Positions 51,253 to 58,251 of a stretch of DNA of 64,000 bases are shown piece by piece. The stretch comes from Bacteroidales bacterium UBA4360 (lineage in GTDB: Bacteria > Bacteroidota > Bacteroidia > Bacteroidales > UBA932), in contig DGSO01000028.1 in assembly GCA_002393945.1 (NCBI GenBank), forward strand, positions 253,768-317,767, in the 5' to 3' direction. Positions within the stretch are counted from its first letter, which is position 1, and every line of letters starts with the position of its first letter. Position numbers and translations under genes: made by a program. Below the pieces are notes generated by a model, which ran no database searches, was not told the origin of the DNA, and worked only from the letters and a program-made list of their open reading frames with translations.

Positions 51253-51280
51253 CAAATATAAACAAAATTGATTAAATTTG
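51253..51280. promoter_or_regulatory. Divergent promoters, GH31 / M20 peptidase
   Basis: Minus strand TATATTTG (51260-51253) for the GH31 gene. Plus strand TAAATTTG (51273-51280), seven bases before the M20 ATG. Confidence 0.65.
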
Positions 51281-51287
51281 CACTTGT

Positions 51288-52400
51288 ATGGCATACGATA
51301 AAGAACTATTCAGGAGCATACTGTCCCAAGATTCCACCTCCGGAAAGGAGCGGGAGCTGGGGCTGTGGCTTCATGAGCATCTGGAGGCTCCGGAGAAGGA
51401 GCTGATGGAAGTGGGAGACGGCACGCTTAACCTGTTTCTCAGGTGGGGAACGCCGCGTGTGGTGTTCTGCACGCACATGGACACGGTGCCGCCGTATATT
51501 GCACCCACGTATGAGGGCGGTATCTGGCGCGGCCGCGGCACCTGCGACGCCAAGGGCCAGCTCATCTCCATGTACACTGCTTGCAGGCAGTTGGAAGCGG
51601 CCGGCTGCACCGGTTTCGGCCTTCTCATCCTTGCCGGAGAGGAAACCGGCTCCTGGGGCGCCAAGGCCTTCTCCAAGACCGGCTTCAAGGCCCCGTATCT
51701 CATAGTGGGAGAGCCCACGGAGAGCAAGATGGTAAGCGCCTCAAAGGGAACAAAGTCCTACGACCTTACTTTCCGCGGTACTGCCTTTCACAGCGGCTAC
51801 CCTCAGTACGGAACCAGTGCCATAGACCTCTTTAATGAGTTCTATAACAACCTCAAGGCCACGCAGTTCCCCGTAGATTCCATCCTTGGAGAAACCACCT
51901 GGAACGTAGGTCTCCTGCGAAGTGACAATCCCCAGAACATCCTCTCCCCGGAACTCACTTGCCGCATCTACTTCCGCACCACCTTTGCCAGTGACGCCCT
52001 GGTGGAAGATTTTATGGCAGCGCTGGTTAAAAGGCGCCATCAGGCGCCCGGCCGGGCCCGGGATTTTGCAAGTGGGCGGTTGGTTTCGGGCAAAATCGTT
52101 GAGGGCGAAAAGGCCGCGGGGGTGTATGAGGGGGCAGAGCCCCCTGTATTAACCGTAACACCCCGTGGCGGCGACACGCCCGCGAAGTACTTCACGCTGC
52201 CCGGGTTCGAGAGTGCGCCGGTGGCGTTCGGGAGCGACGCGCCGCATCTCAGCGGCTTTGAACACAAAGCCATCTGCGGCCCCGGCACCATCCGCGTCGC
52301 CCACAGGGACGACGAATTCATCACGGAAGCGGACATCGACACAGCCGTTTCCCAGTATATCCAAATGTACCGTAAAATACAAGACATTAGCAATCAATAA
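51288..52400 (+). CDS. M20-family metallopeptidase, DapE/ArgE-like
   Basis: A 370-residue zinc amidohydrolase. Metal and catalytic residues are visible: CTHMDTVPP, GRGTCDAKGQL, LAGEETGS, VGEPTES and the late GSDAPHLSGF. Family members remove acyl groups from amino acids, as in acetylornithine deacetylase and succinyl-diaminopimelate desuccinylase. dapB lies 78 bases downstream in the same direction and dapD is nearby, so DapE function is the favoured inference. Residues about 248-287 are encoded by unusual GC-rich hairpin sequence and may be an insertion. Confidence 0.82.
   Translation: MAYDKELFRSILSQDSTSGKERELGLWLHEHLEAPEKELMEVGDGTLNLFLRWGTPRVVFCTHMDTVPPYIAPTYEGGIWRGRGTCDAKGQLISMYTACRQLEAAGCTGFGLLILAGEETGSWGAKAFSKTGFKAPYLIVGEPTESKMVSASKGTKSYDLTFRGTAFHSGYPQYGTSAIDLFNEFYNNLKATQFPVDSILGETTWNVGLLRSDNPQNILSPELTCRIYFRTTFASDALVEDFMAALVKRRHQAPGRARDFASGRLVSGKIVEGEKAAGVYEGAEPPVLTVTPRGGDTPAKYFTLPGFESAPVAFGSDAPHLSGFEHKAICGPGTIRVAHRDDEFITEADIDTAVSQYIQMYRKIQDISNQ
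52033..52144. repeat. GC-rich hairpin run inside the M20 gene
   Basis: Inverted repeats GGCGCC-ATCA-GGCGCC (52033-52048), GATTTTGC...GCAAAATC (52072-52097) and GGGGGC-AGA-GCCCCC (52130-52144) lie in one part of the gene, between conserved blocks. This suggests an inserted element, but its limits are unclear. Confidence 0.5.
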
Positions 52401-52409
52401 GTTAGCTGA

Positions 52410-52440
52410 ATTGCTTTCCGGAATTTCTGGAAAGTAATTT
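52410..52440. terminator. Hairpin between M20 gene and dapB
   Basis: AATTGCTTTCC pairs with GGAAAGTAATT (one G-T). There is no long T-run, so termination would be partial at most. Confidence 0.4.
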
Positions 52441-52478
52441 AACTAAGTGGTTGTAAAACAAATAGTTACATTTTACAC

Positions 52479-53138
52479 ATGAAAGTCATAATAAGCGGCT
52501 ACGGCAAGATGGGCCACATGGTGGAGGCAGAACTCAAGGCCAGGGGCATTGAACTGGTGGAAGCCAGCGAGGATATAACTGCAACCAAGCCGGAGACGGC
52601 GGGAAGGTGCGTGTGCATAGATTTCACCACCCCGGAGGCATTCAGGAACAACTACCCGTTCATTGCGAAGAACTTCAGGGCAGCGGTCATCGGCACCACC
52701 GGGTGGAATGACATAAAGGCCGATGTGATAAAGGCCTTCGAAGATGCCGGAACGCCCATGATATACGCCTCAAACTTCTCCCTTGGTGTGAATGCGCTGT
52801 TTGCCGCGATAACCAAGGCGTCGGAAATCCTGAAGGGCGCAGGCTATAAGCCGGAGATAGAGGAAATCCATCATATCCACAAGCTGGACGCTCCTTCCGG
52901 CACGGCAAAGACCATGGGAGAAATCGTGGAACGCACACTTGGGGAGAAAGCGGAAATCACCTCCATCAGAGAAGGCGAAGTGCCTGGGATTCACACGCTT
53001 ACGCTTACATCGGCCTGTGACGAGCTCACATTAAAGCACGAAGCCTTCTCGAGGGAAGGCTTCGCAAAAGGTGCTGTTGCTGCCGCCCTCCTTACAGAAG
53101 GGCTTGAAGGGGTTCACGAATTCTCTGAACTGTTGTAG
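52479..53138 (+). CDS. dapB: 4-hydroxy-tetrahydrodipicolinate reductase
   Basis: DapB reduces the DapA product with NAD(P)H on the way to diaminopimelate. The 219-residue protein has the nucleotide-binding SGYGKMGHMV at the start, a DFTTPEAF stretch, GTTGW and the catalytic EIHHIHKLDAPSGTAK. It is shorter than the enterobacterial enzyme mainly in the region between residues 30 and 45, where the cofactor-binding loop is reduced. Its end overlaps the convergent adenosine deaminase gene by 25 bases. Confidence 0.94.
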   Translation: MKVIISGYGKMGHMVEAELKARGIELVEASEDITATKPETAGRCVCIDFTTPEAFRNNYPFIAKNFRAAVIGTTGWNDIKADVIKAFEDAGTPMIYASNFSLGVNALFAAITKASEILKGAGYKPEIEEIHHIHKLDAPSGTAKTMGEIVERTLGEKAEITSIREGEVPGIHTLTLTSACDELTLKHEAFSREGFAKGAVAAALLTEGLEGVHEFSELL

Positions 53139-54370
53139 AAGGCCGTCCACTCCTTCTTCCACCAGGACATGAGCTTGCGCTTGCGCTCCGGGATAAGGAA
53201 GGAGTATTCGATTGAATTGCGGCACAGGTTCCTGAGCTGCTTGAAGGACAGATCCCAACCCACTACCACGGCAAGATAGTCTCCCGTGAGGACGGAGTGT
53301 GCCTGGTAGGCGGCATCGTCGGAACATATCACGATGGGAATTCCGGATTCCATGTAACGCTTTGCGGGGTGCTGGGAGAAGTCCCGGCAGTAGCCCAGCA
53401 TGGCGTTGGAAACGGGGCAGATTTCCATGCAGATGCCCTTTTCCAGAACGGCCTTTTCGGCATCGGGATAGCGGAACAGGTTGAAGCCGTGTCCAAGGCG
53501 GTTGATTCCGCAGCGGAGCGCGATGGAAATCTCCTCGTTTTCTCCCCGCAGGCTCTCTCCGGCATGGAGCGTAAGGCGCAGGCCGGGGTTCTCTACCAGT
53601 ATCTTACGTATCCTGTCCTCATAGCGAGCAAGTGAGTAGGAGCGGTCCTCGTCGTTCACGATATCTATTGCCTTCACAAGGTCATAGTCTCCGTCCTTGA
53701 CGTTCTTCCAAACCCATACGGCATTGTCCATGAGAAGGTCGAACAGGGGGTCCCAGGCGTCGTTTTTGCCGGCGCAGGCCACTATGGACAGAGTGAACAG
53801 GGGAGCCACTTTGCGCACTGCGGCAAGTGCACGGATATATGCCTCTGCACGAGCCTGCGCATCTTCCCGCGTGCCGAAGAAAGGCGAACGCAGTTCCAGA
53901 TGCTCCACCCCGATGGAGTGGTAATACAGCATCACCCGAGTGTAATAGTCCTGAACCAGGGCCGGGGTTGTACAGATGGCGCCGCACTTGGTGAAAATGC
54001 CTTCGAACCAGTCCCACACATAGCCGTTGCGGGGTGCTCCTCCAACGGTCCATACCCTCCTGAAGTCATCCACCGTGAGGCCGTCTTCCAGACATTCCTT
54101 CATGTTGCGGCTCCCATAGGGCGCTCCCGGGCCGATGAACCTTATCTGCCAGTCCGGCGTAATCACCAGTTCCGGGTGGTCCTTCAGGAATTCCACCTGG
54201 AGGTCCATCGGCAGGATGGCGTCTGCGTGGGCGTGCAGGTCGGCCCCCTTGGGCATGCGCTCAAGGAATTTATACAGAGGCGTTTCGTAAATGCCTGTAT
54301 CCTTCAGGAAGTCGAAGGATGTTCCGAATTTGGCCTTGAAGTCGGCCTTCATCTGTTCAAAAGTCATCAT
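53114..54370 (-). CDS. Adenosine deaminase family protein
   Basis: A 418-residue metal-dependent deaminase. Metal ligands and catalytic residues are seen in order: ADLHAHADA, TLHAGES, INRLGHG and ICSDDAA. The N-terminal extension and the length of over 400 residues recall the adenosine deaminase growth factor (ADGF) group more than compact bacterial Add, but no signal peptide is present. It is the last gene of the guaB-guaA operon and starts on the guaA stop (ATGA). An in-frame ATG at 54376 is also possible. Purine recycling fits the context. Confidence 0.85.
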   Translation of the reverse strand: MMTFEQMKADFKAKFGTSFDFLKDTGIYETPLYKFLERMPKGADLHAHADAILPMDLQVEFLKDHPELVITPDWQIRFIGPGAPYGSRNMKECLEDGLTVDDFRRVWTVGGAPRNGYVWDWFEGIFTKCGAICTTPALVQDYYTRVMLYYHSIGVEHLELRSPFFGTREDAQARAEAYIRALAAVRKVAPLFTLSIVACAGKNDAWDPLFDLLMDNAVWVWKNVKDGDYDLVKAIDIVNDEDRSYSLARYEDRIRKILVENPGLRLTLHAGESLRGENEEISIALRCGINRLGHGFNLFRYPDAEKAVLEKGICMEICPVSNAMLGYCRDFSQHPAKRYMESGIPIVICSDDAAYQAHSVLTGDYLAVVVGWDLSFKQLRNLCRNSIEYSFLIPERKRKLMSWWKKEWTAFYNSSENS

Positions 54371-55353
54371 TCCCATTCAATTGTTGCGGTGGGCTTCGGT
54401 GTCAAGTCCCAAAGGACGCGGTTCACGCCGCTAACTTCGGCAGTTATGCGGGCGGTAATGTGCTGCAGGAGGCTGAAGGGCAGTTCGGGAACGGTGGCGG
54501 TAACGGCGTCGCGGGTGTTGACGGCACGGATTATTACCGGCCACTCCCAGGTGCGGCGGCCGTCCTTGATACCGGTGGAGCGGTAATCGGGAACGGTGGT
54601 GAAGTACTGCCAGACCTTGCCGGCGAGGCCGGCCTTGTCGAATTCTTCCCTGAGGATTGCATCGGACTCACGGACGGCTTCCAGGCGGTCCCTGGTGATG
54701 GCGCCGGTGCACCTCACGCCCAGGCCGGGGCCGGGGAAAGGCTGCCTGAACACCATGCTGTCCGGCAGGCCGAGGGCTTTTCCAACCACCCTCACTTCAT
54801 CCTTGTAGAGGAGCTTCACGGGTTCCACCAGTTCGAAATCCAGCTCCGGCGGGAGGCCGCCAACGTTGTGGTGGGCCTTGATGCCGTCCTTGCTTTCGAG
54901 GATGTCGGGATAGATGGTACCCTGTGCGAGGAATTTGATGCCGCTTAGCTTTGCGGCCTCTTCTGCAAATACGTTGATGAACTCTTCGCCGATAATGTGA
55001 CGTTTCTGTTCGGGATCGGTCACTCCGGCAAGCTTGTCAAGGAAGCGGTCTACGGCGTCTACATAGATAAGTTCGGCCTTCATCTGGTCCCTGAACACCT
55101 TGATGACCTGTTCGGGTTCTCCCTTGCGCAGGAGGCCGTGATTGACATGTACGCAAACAAGGCGTGAGCCGATAGCCTTGATTAGGAGGGCCGCCGTAAC
55201 GGAGGAGTCCACTCCGCCGGAGAGGGCAAGGAGTACCTTGCCGTCTCCTATCTGATTCCTGAGAGCCTGAATCTGCTCTTCGATGAATTGTTTTGCCTGC
55301 TGCTCGCCGGTGATGCGCTGCATCTGTGCCGGACGCACGTTGTTGTCGTTCAT
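54367..55353 (-). CDS. guaA: GMP synthase, ATP-pyrophosphatase subunit only
   Basis: This enzyme aminates XMP to GMP. The 328-residue product has the PP-loop LALSGGVDSSV (about residue 43-53), VHVNHGLLRKGE and the C-terminal dimerisation domain ending PKPTATIEWE. The N-terminal class I glutamine amidotransferase domain of usual bacterial GuaA (about 200 residues) is absent, and no such gene lies beside it. It resembles the archaeal split form, so it uses either free ammonia or a separate amidotransferase elsewhere. It is one base behind guaB. Confidence 0.92.
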   Translation of the reverse strand: MNDNNVRPAQMQRITGEQQAKQFIEEQIQALRNQIGDGKVLLALSGGVDSSVTAALLIKAIGSRLVCVHVNHGLLRKGEPEQVIKVFRDQMKAELIYVDAVDRFLDKLAGVTDPEQKRHIIGEEFINVFAEEAAKLSGIKFLAQGTIYPDILESKDGIKAHHNVGGLPPELDFELVEPVKLLYKDEVRVVGKALGLPDSMVFRQPFPGPGLGVRCTGAITRDRLEAVRESDAILREEFDKAGLAGKVWQYFTTVPDYRSTGIKDGRRTWEWPVIIRAVNTRDAVTATVPELPFSLLQHITARITAEVSGVNRVLWDLTPKPTATIEWE

Positions 55354-55354
55354 A

Positions 55355-56416
55355 TTACTGATAATTAGGGGATTTCTTGGTAATTGTCACGTCGTGCGGG
55401 TGATTTTCCTTCACTGTGGCGGTGGAGATTTTGACGAAGCGGGCGTTCCAGAGGTCCGGGATGCGGGCGCTTCCCGTATAGCCCATTCCGGAGCGCAGGC
55501 CGCCTGCAAGCTGGAAGATGATGTCCTTCACCGAGCCCTTGAACGGAACCGCGGCCACAACGCCTTCCGGAACCAGCTTGCCGCCGCCCTTCTGGAAGTA
55601 GCGGTCGGCCGATCCGGCCTGCATCGCGTCGATGGAGCCCATGCCACGGTAGCTCTTCATGCCGTCTACAACCTCGCCGGGGGCCTCTTCCGTGCCGGCG
55701 AACATGGAGCCGCACATCACGGACGATGCGCCTGCCGCAAGGGCTTTCACGATGTCGCCGGAGTAGCGGAGACCGCCGTCGGCAATGACGGGGACGTCGC
55801 CTGCGCCGGAGACGGCATCGGCAATGGCGGTGAGCTGCGGAACTCCCACGCCTGCAACTATCCGGGTGGTGCAGATGGAACCGGGGCCGATACCCACCTT
55901 GATGGCGTCGGCACCTGCCTCAACAAGGGCCTTGGCGGCCTCTGCCGTGGCGATGTTCCCTACAACCACATCCACCTGCGGGAATGCGGCCTTGACGGCC
56001 TTCAGGGCGGTGATTACCCCCTTGGAATGGCCGTGGGCGCTGTCCAGGACGATGGCGTCGGCACCGGCTTTAACCAGAAGTTCCACACGCTGGAGGGCGT
56101 CGTTGGTGATGCCGGAAGCGGCCGCAACCTTGTATCCCAGGGCCTTCACCTTGGCGACTTCCGCCGCCTGTTTCTCCGGGCTCATGTTCTTGTGGATTAC
56201 GCCGATTCCGCCGGCCTCTGCCATGGCAATTGCCATAGGGGCCTCTGTAACGGTATCCATTGCGGCAGAGATGAACGGAGCGTCAAGCGTGATGTTCCTG
56301 GTGAAATGCGTTCTGAGGTCTACGTCTTTTGGAAGGACCTCCGAATACGAAGGCACAAGAAGGACATCGTCAAAAGTGATTCCTTCCTGGATTATTCTGG
56401 TTTTAAGCGAGGACAT
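55355..56416 (-). CDS. guaB: IMP dehydrogenase lacking the CBS domain pair
   Basis: GuaB oxidises IMP to XMP, the step before GuaA. The start is the ATG at 56416 (MSSLKTRIIQEGITFDD), well inside a longer open frame. The catalytic loop GIGPGSICTTR and the flap SADRYFQKGGGKLVPEG are those of IMP dehydrogenase, not GMP reductase. After EKQAAEVAKVK (about residue 88) the chain passes directly to the second half of the barrel, so the usual 120-residue CBS (Bateman) module is missing. Total length is 353 against about 490. Promoter at 56447-56440. Confidence 0.92.
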   Translation of the reverse strand: MSSLKTRIIQEGITFDDVLLVPSYSEVLPKDVDLRTHFTRNITLDAPFISAAMDTVTEAPMAIAMAEAGGIGVIHKNMSPEKQAAEVAKVKALGYKVAAASGITNDALQRVELLVKAGADAIVLDSAHGHSKGVITALKAVKAAFPQVDVVVGNIATAEAAKALVEAGADAIKVGIGPGSICTTRIVAGVGVPQLTAIADAVSGAGDVPVIADGGLRYSGDIVKALAAGASSVMCGSMFAGTEEAPGEVVDGMKSYRGMGSIDAMQAGSADRYFQKGGGKLVPEGVVAAVPFKGSVKDIIFQLAGGLRSGMGYTGSARIPDLWNARFVKISTATVKENHPHDVTITKKSPNYQ

Positions 56417-56447
56417 TGCATTACGGTTTGTAATGCATGCAAAGATA
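56417..56447 (-). promoter_or_regulatory. guaB promoter and leader palindrome
   Basis: TATCTTTG (56447-56440, minus) is followed by a perfect inverted repeat TGCATTAC-N5-GTAATGCA (56417-56437) that touches the guaB ATG. It may be an operator or a leader hairpin hiding the start. Confidence 0.6.
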
Positions 56448-56470
56448 CATAATTTTTCCGGAATTTTCAT

Positions 56471-56478
56471 TATTTTTG
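56471..56478 (+). promoter_or_regulatory. -7 box of dapA
   Basis: TATTTTTG, seven bases before the dapA ATG. Confidence 0.6.
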
Positions 56479-56485
56479 TGATGTT

Positions 56486-57361
56486 ATGGAAAGCTGTATT
56501 CTCAAAGGCCTTGGAACGGCGCTCGTGACGCCTTTCAAGGGAGGCGAGGTAGATTACCCCGCATTTTCTGCCACCGTGGACTGGCAGGTGGAAACCGGCG
56601 TGGACTTCCTTGTTCCGCTTGGAACAACGGGAGAAACCCCTACGCTTAGCGAATCGGAAAAGCTTCAGGTTCTGGAGGTTACGCTGCAGCACGCGGCGGG
56701 GAAGCCCGTGATGGCGGGCGTGGGCACCAACTCCGTGAGCGGCACGCTTGCGAACCTGCGCCTCCTCCAGGATGCAGATGCGTTCCTGGTGGTAGTCCCC
56801 TACTACAACAAGCCTCCGCAGAGGGGTATTTACGAATACTACAAGGCCGTTGCATCGGCAACGGACAAGCCCGTCTACATCTACAACGTGCCCGGCCGCA
56901 CGGGCTCCAACATCGAGGCCGAAACCACCCTCGCCCTTGCCCGGGACATCCCCAATATCGCCGGCATCAAGGAGGCGTCGGGGAACATCGGCCAGATTGA
57001 AAAAATCCTGGAAGGCCGCCCTTCGGGCTTTGCCGTCCTGTCCGGAAACGACGACGACACCTGCACGCTCATGTCCAAGGGGGCCGATGGCGTAATCTCC
57101 GTAGTGTCAAATGTTTGTCCGTCGGCAATGGCAGACTTTGTACACACCCTCCAGAAGGGCGATTTCGAGGAAGGCCTTGCCATGCACAAACGCCTTGAGC
57201 CCATTTTCAAGGCCCTTTTCGTGGAGCCCAATCCCATCCCGGCAAAGGCCGCGATGTCCATCCTGGGCCTGATGGAAAACAGCCTGCGTCTTCCCCTTGT
57301 GAAGGCAACCCCCGAAACAGAAAAACTCCTCAAAGAATTACTTGACCAGCCATGGATTTAG
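56486..57361 (+). CDS. dapA: 4-hydroxy-tetrahydrodipicolinate synthase
   Basis: DapA condenses pyruvate with aspartate semialdehyde, the first step specific to diaminopimelate. The 291-residue barrel has LVPLGTTGETPTL near residue 43, the catalytic Tyr in YIYNVPGRTGSN (about 133) and the Schiff-base Lys in AGIKEASGN (about 161). It has its own promoter, divergent from guaB, and overlaps dapD by ten bases, so these two are coupled. Confidence 0.96.
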   Translation: MESCILKGLGTALVTPFKGGEVDYPAFSATVDWQVETGVDFLVPLGTTGETPTLSESEKLQVLEVTLQHAAGKPVMAGVGTNSVSGTLANLRLLQDADAFLVVVPYYNKPPQRGIYEYYKAVASATDKPVYIYNVPGRTGSNIEAETTLALARDIPNIAGIKEASGNIGQIEKILEGRPSGFAVLSGNDDDTCTLMSKGADGVISVVSNVCPSAMADFVHTLQKGDFEEGLAMHKRLEPIFKALFVEPNPIPAKAAMSILGLMENSLRLPLVKATPETEKLLKELLDQPWI

Positions 57362-58122
57362 CAGAATTCGGCAAGATAATGGATGCCCTGGAAAAGGGCG
57401 AACTGCGCGTTGCAGAAAAGGTAGACGGTGAGTGGAAAGTGAACCGCTGGGTGAAGGAGGCAATCCTGGAGGGATTCCGCCTCGGAGCCATCAAGGACAT
57501 GTCCCAGGGGCAGTTTTCCTTTTTCGACAAGGACACGTTCCCGGTGCGGGAATTCACTGCTGCAGACGGGGTCCGCATCGTCCCCGGCGGCTCGTCCATA
57601 AGGCGCGGCGCATACCTTGCTCCTGGCAGCATCGTCATGCCCCCGGCATACGTGAACGTGGGCGCTTATGTGGATGAGGGCACCATGGTGGATTCGCATG
57701 TGACCATCGGCTCATGTGCACAGGTTGGAAAGCATATCCACATATCGGCCTCGACGCAGATCGGAGGGGTGCTGGAACCGGCCGGAGCGCTGCCCACCAT
57801 CATCGAGGACGGCGCGTTCATCGGCGGCAACTGCGGCATCTATGAAGGCACCATAGTGCAGGAAGGTGCAGTGATTGCGTCCGGTGTCATAATCACCTCA
57901 TCCACAGCTATTTTCGACGCCACCACGGGAGAGTTCATCCGCCGCAACGCGGACGGCCGCATCGTTGTTCCCCGCAACGCCGTGGTGGTGAGCGGCTCCA
58001 AGCCCATCATCCGTAACGGCAAACCCCTGGAGAGCGGCGTGCACCTCTACTGCCCCGTCATCGTCAAATACCGTGACGAGAAAACCGCCGGCAGCATCCA
58101 TCTGGAAGAAATGCTCCGCTAA
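57352..58122 (+). CDS. dapD: Tetrahydrodipicolinate N-succinyltransferase
   Basis: DapD succinylates tetrahydrodipicolinate with succinyl-CoA, committing the cell to the succinylase branch. The 256-residue protein has an N-terminal helical part and then a left-handed beta-helix of hexapeptide repeats (about residues 95-215), including VDSHVTIGSCAQVGKHIHIS (20 residues) and GGVLEPAGALPTIIEDG. Its presence predicts that the desuccinylase DapE and an aminotransferase are needed; candidates lie at 51288 and 45252. Confidence 0.94.
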   Translation: MDLAEFGKIMDALEKGELRVAEKVDGEWKVNRWVKEAILEGFRLGAIKDMSQGQFSFFDKDTFPVREFTAADGVRIVPGGSSIRRGAYLAPGSIVMPPAYVNVGAYVDEGTMVDSHVTIGSCAQVGKHIHISASTQIGGVLEPAGALPTIIEDGAFIGGNCGIYEGTIVQEGAVIASGVIITSSTAIFDATTGEFIRRNADGRIVVPRNAVVVSGSKPIIRNGKPLESGVHLYCPVIVKYRDEKTAGSIHLEEMLR

Positions 58123-58251
58123 CCATCCCTGAAAACGGCCGAAAATGACTATCTGGACGTCATCCATGACGCCGATGGGAACAAAATCGGCCGAAAACGT
58201 GGACGTGGACGTCGAGCATGATGCGGACGTCGATAACTACTGCGCGGGAGA
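58123..58251. other. Gap between convergent dapD and thrA
   Basis: No gene or good terminator is seen. The motif GGACGT occurs four times. One frame reads LDVIHDADGNKIGRKRGRGR but has no plausible start, so I leave it uncalled. Confidence 0.3.

Noticed and set aside
55355..56416. GMP reductase instead of IMP dehydrogenase, suggested by the short length
   Set aside because: The flap (RYFQ...KLVPEG) and the C-terminal GGLRSGMGY and HPHDVTIT motifs are those of IMP dehydrogenase.
56417..56692. Extension of guaB to the far end of its open frame at 56692
   Set aside because: The extra residues do not match the family, they would run over the promoter box and into dapA, and the family start MSSLKTRI is at 56416.
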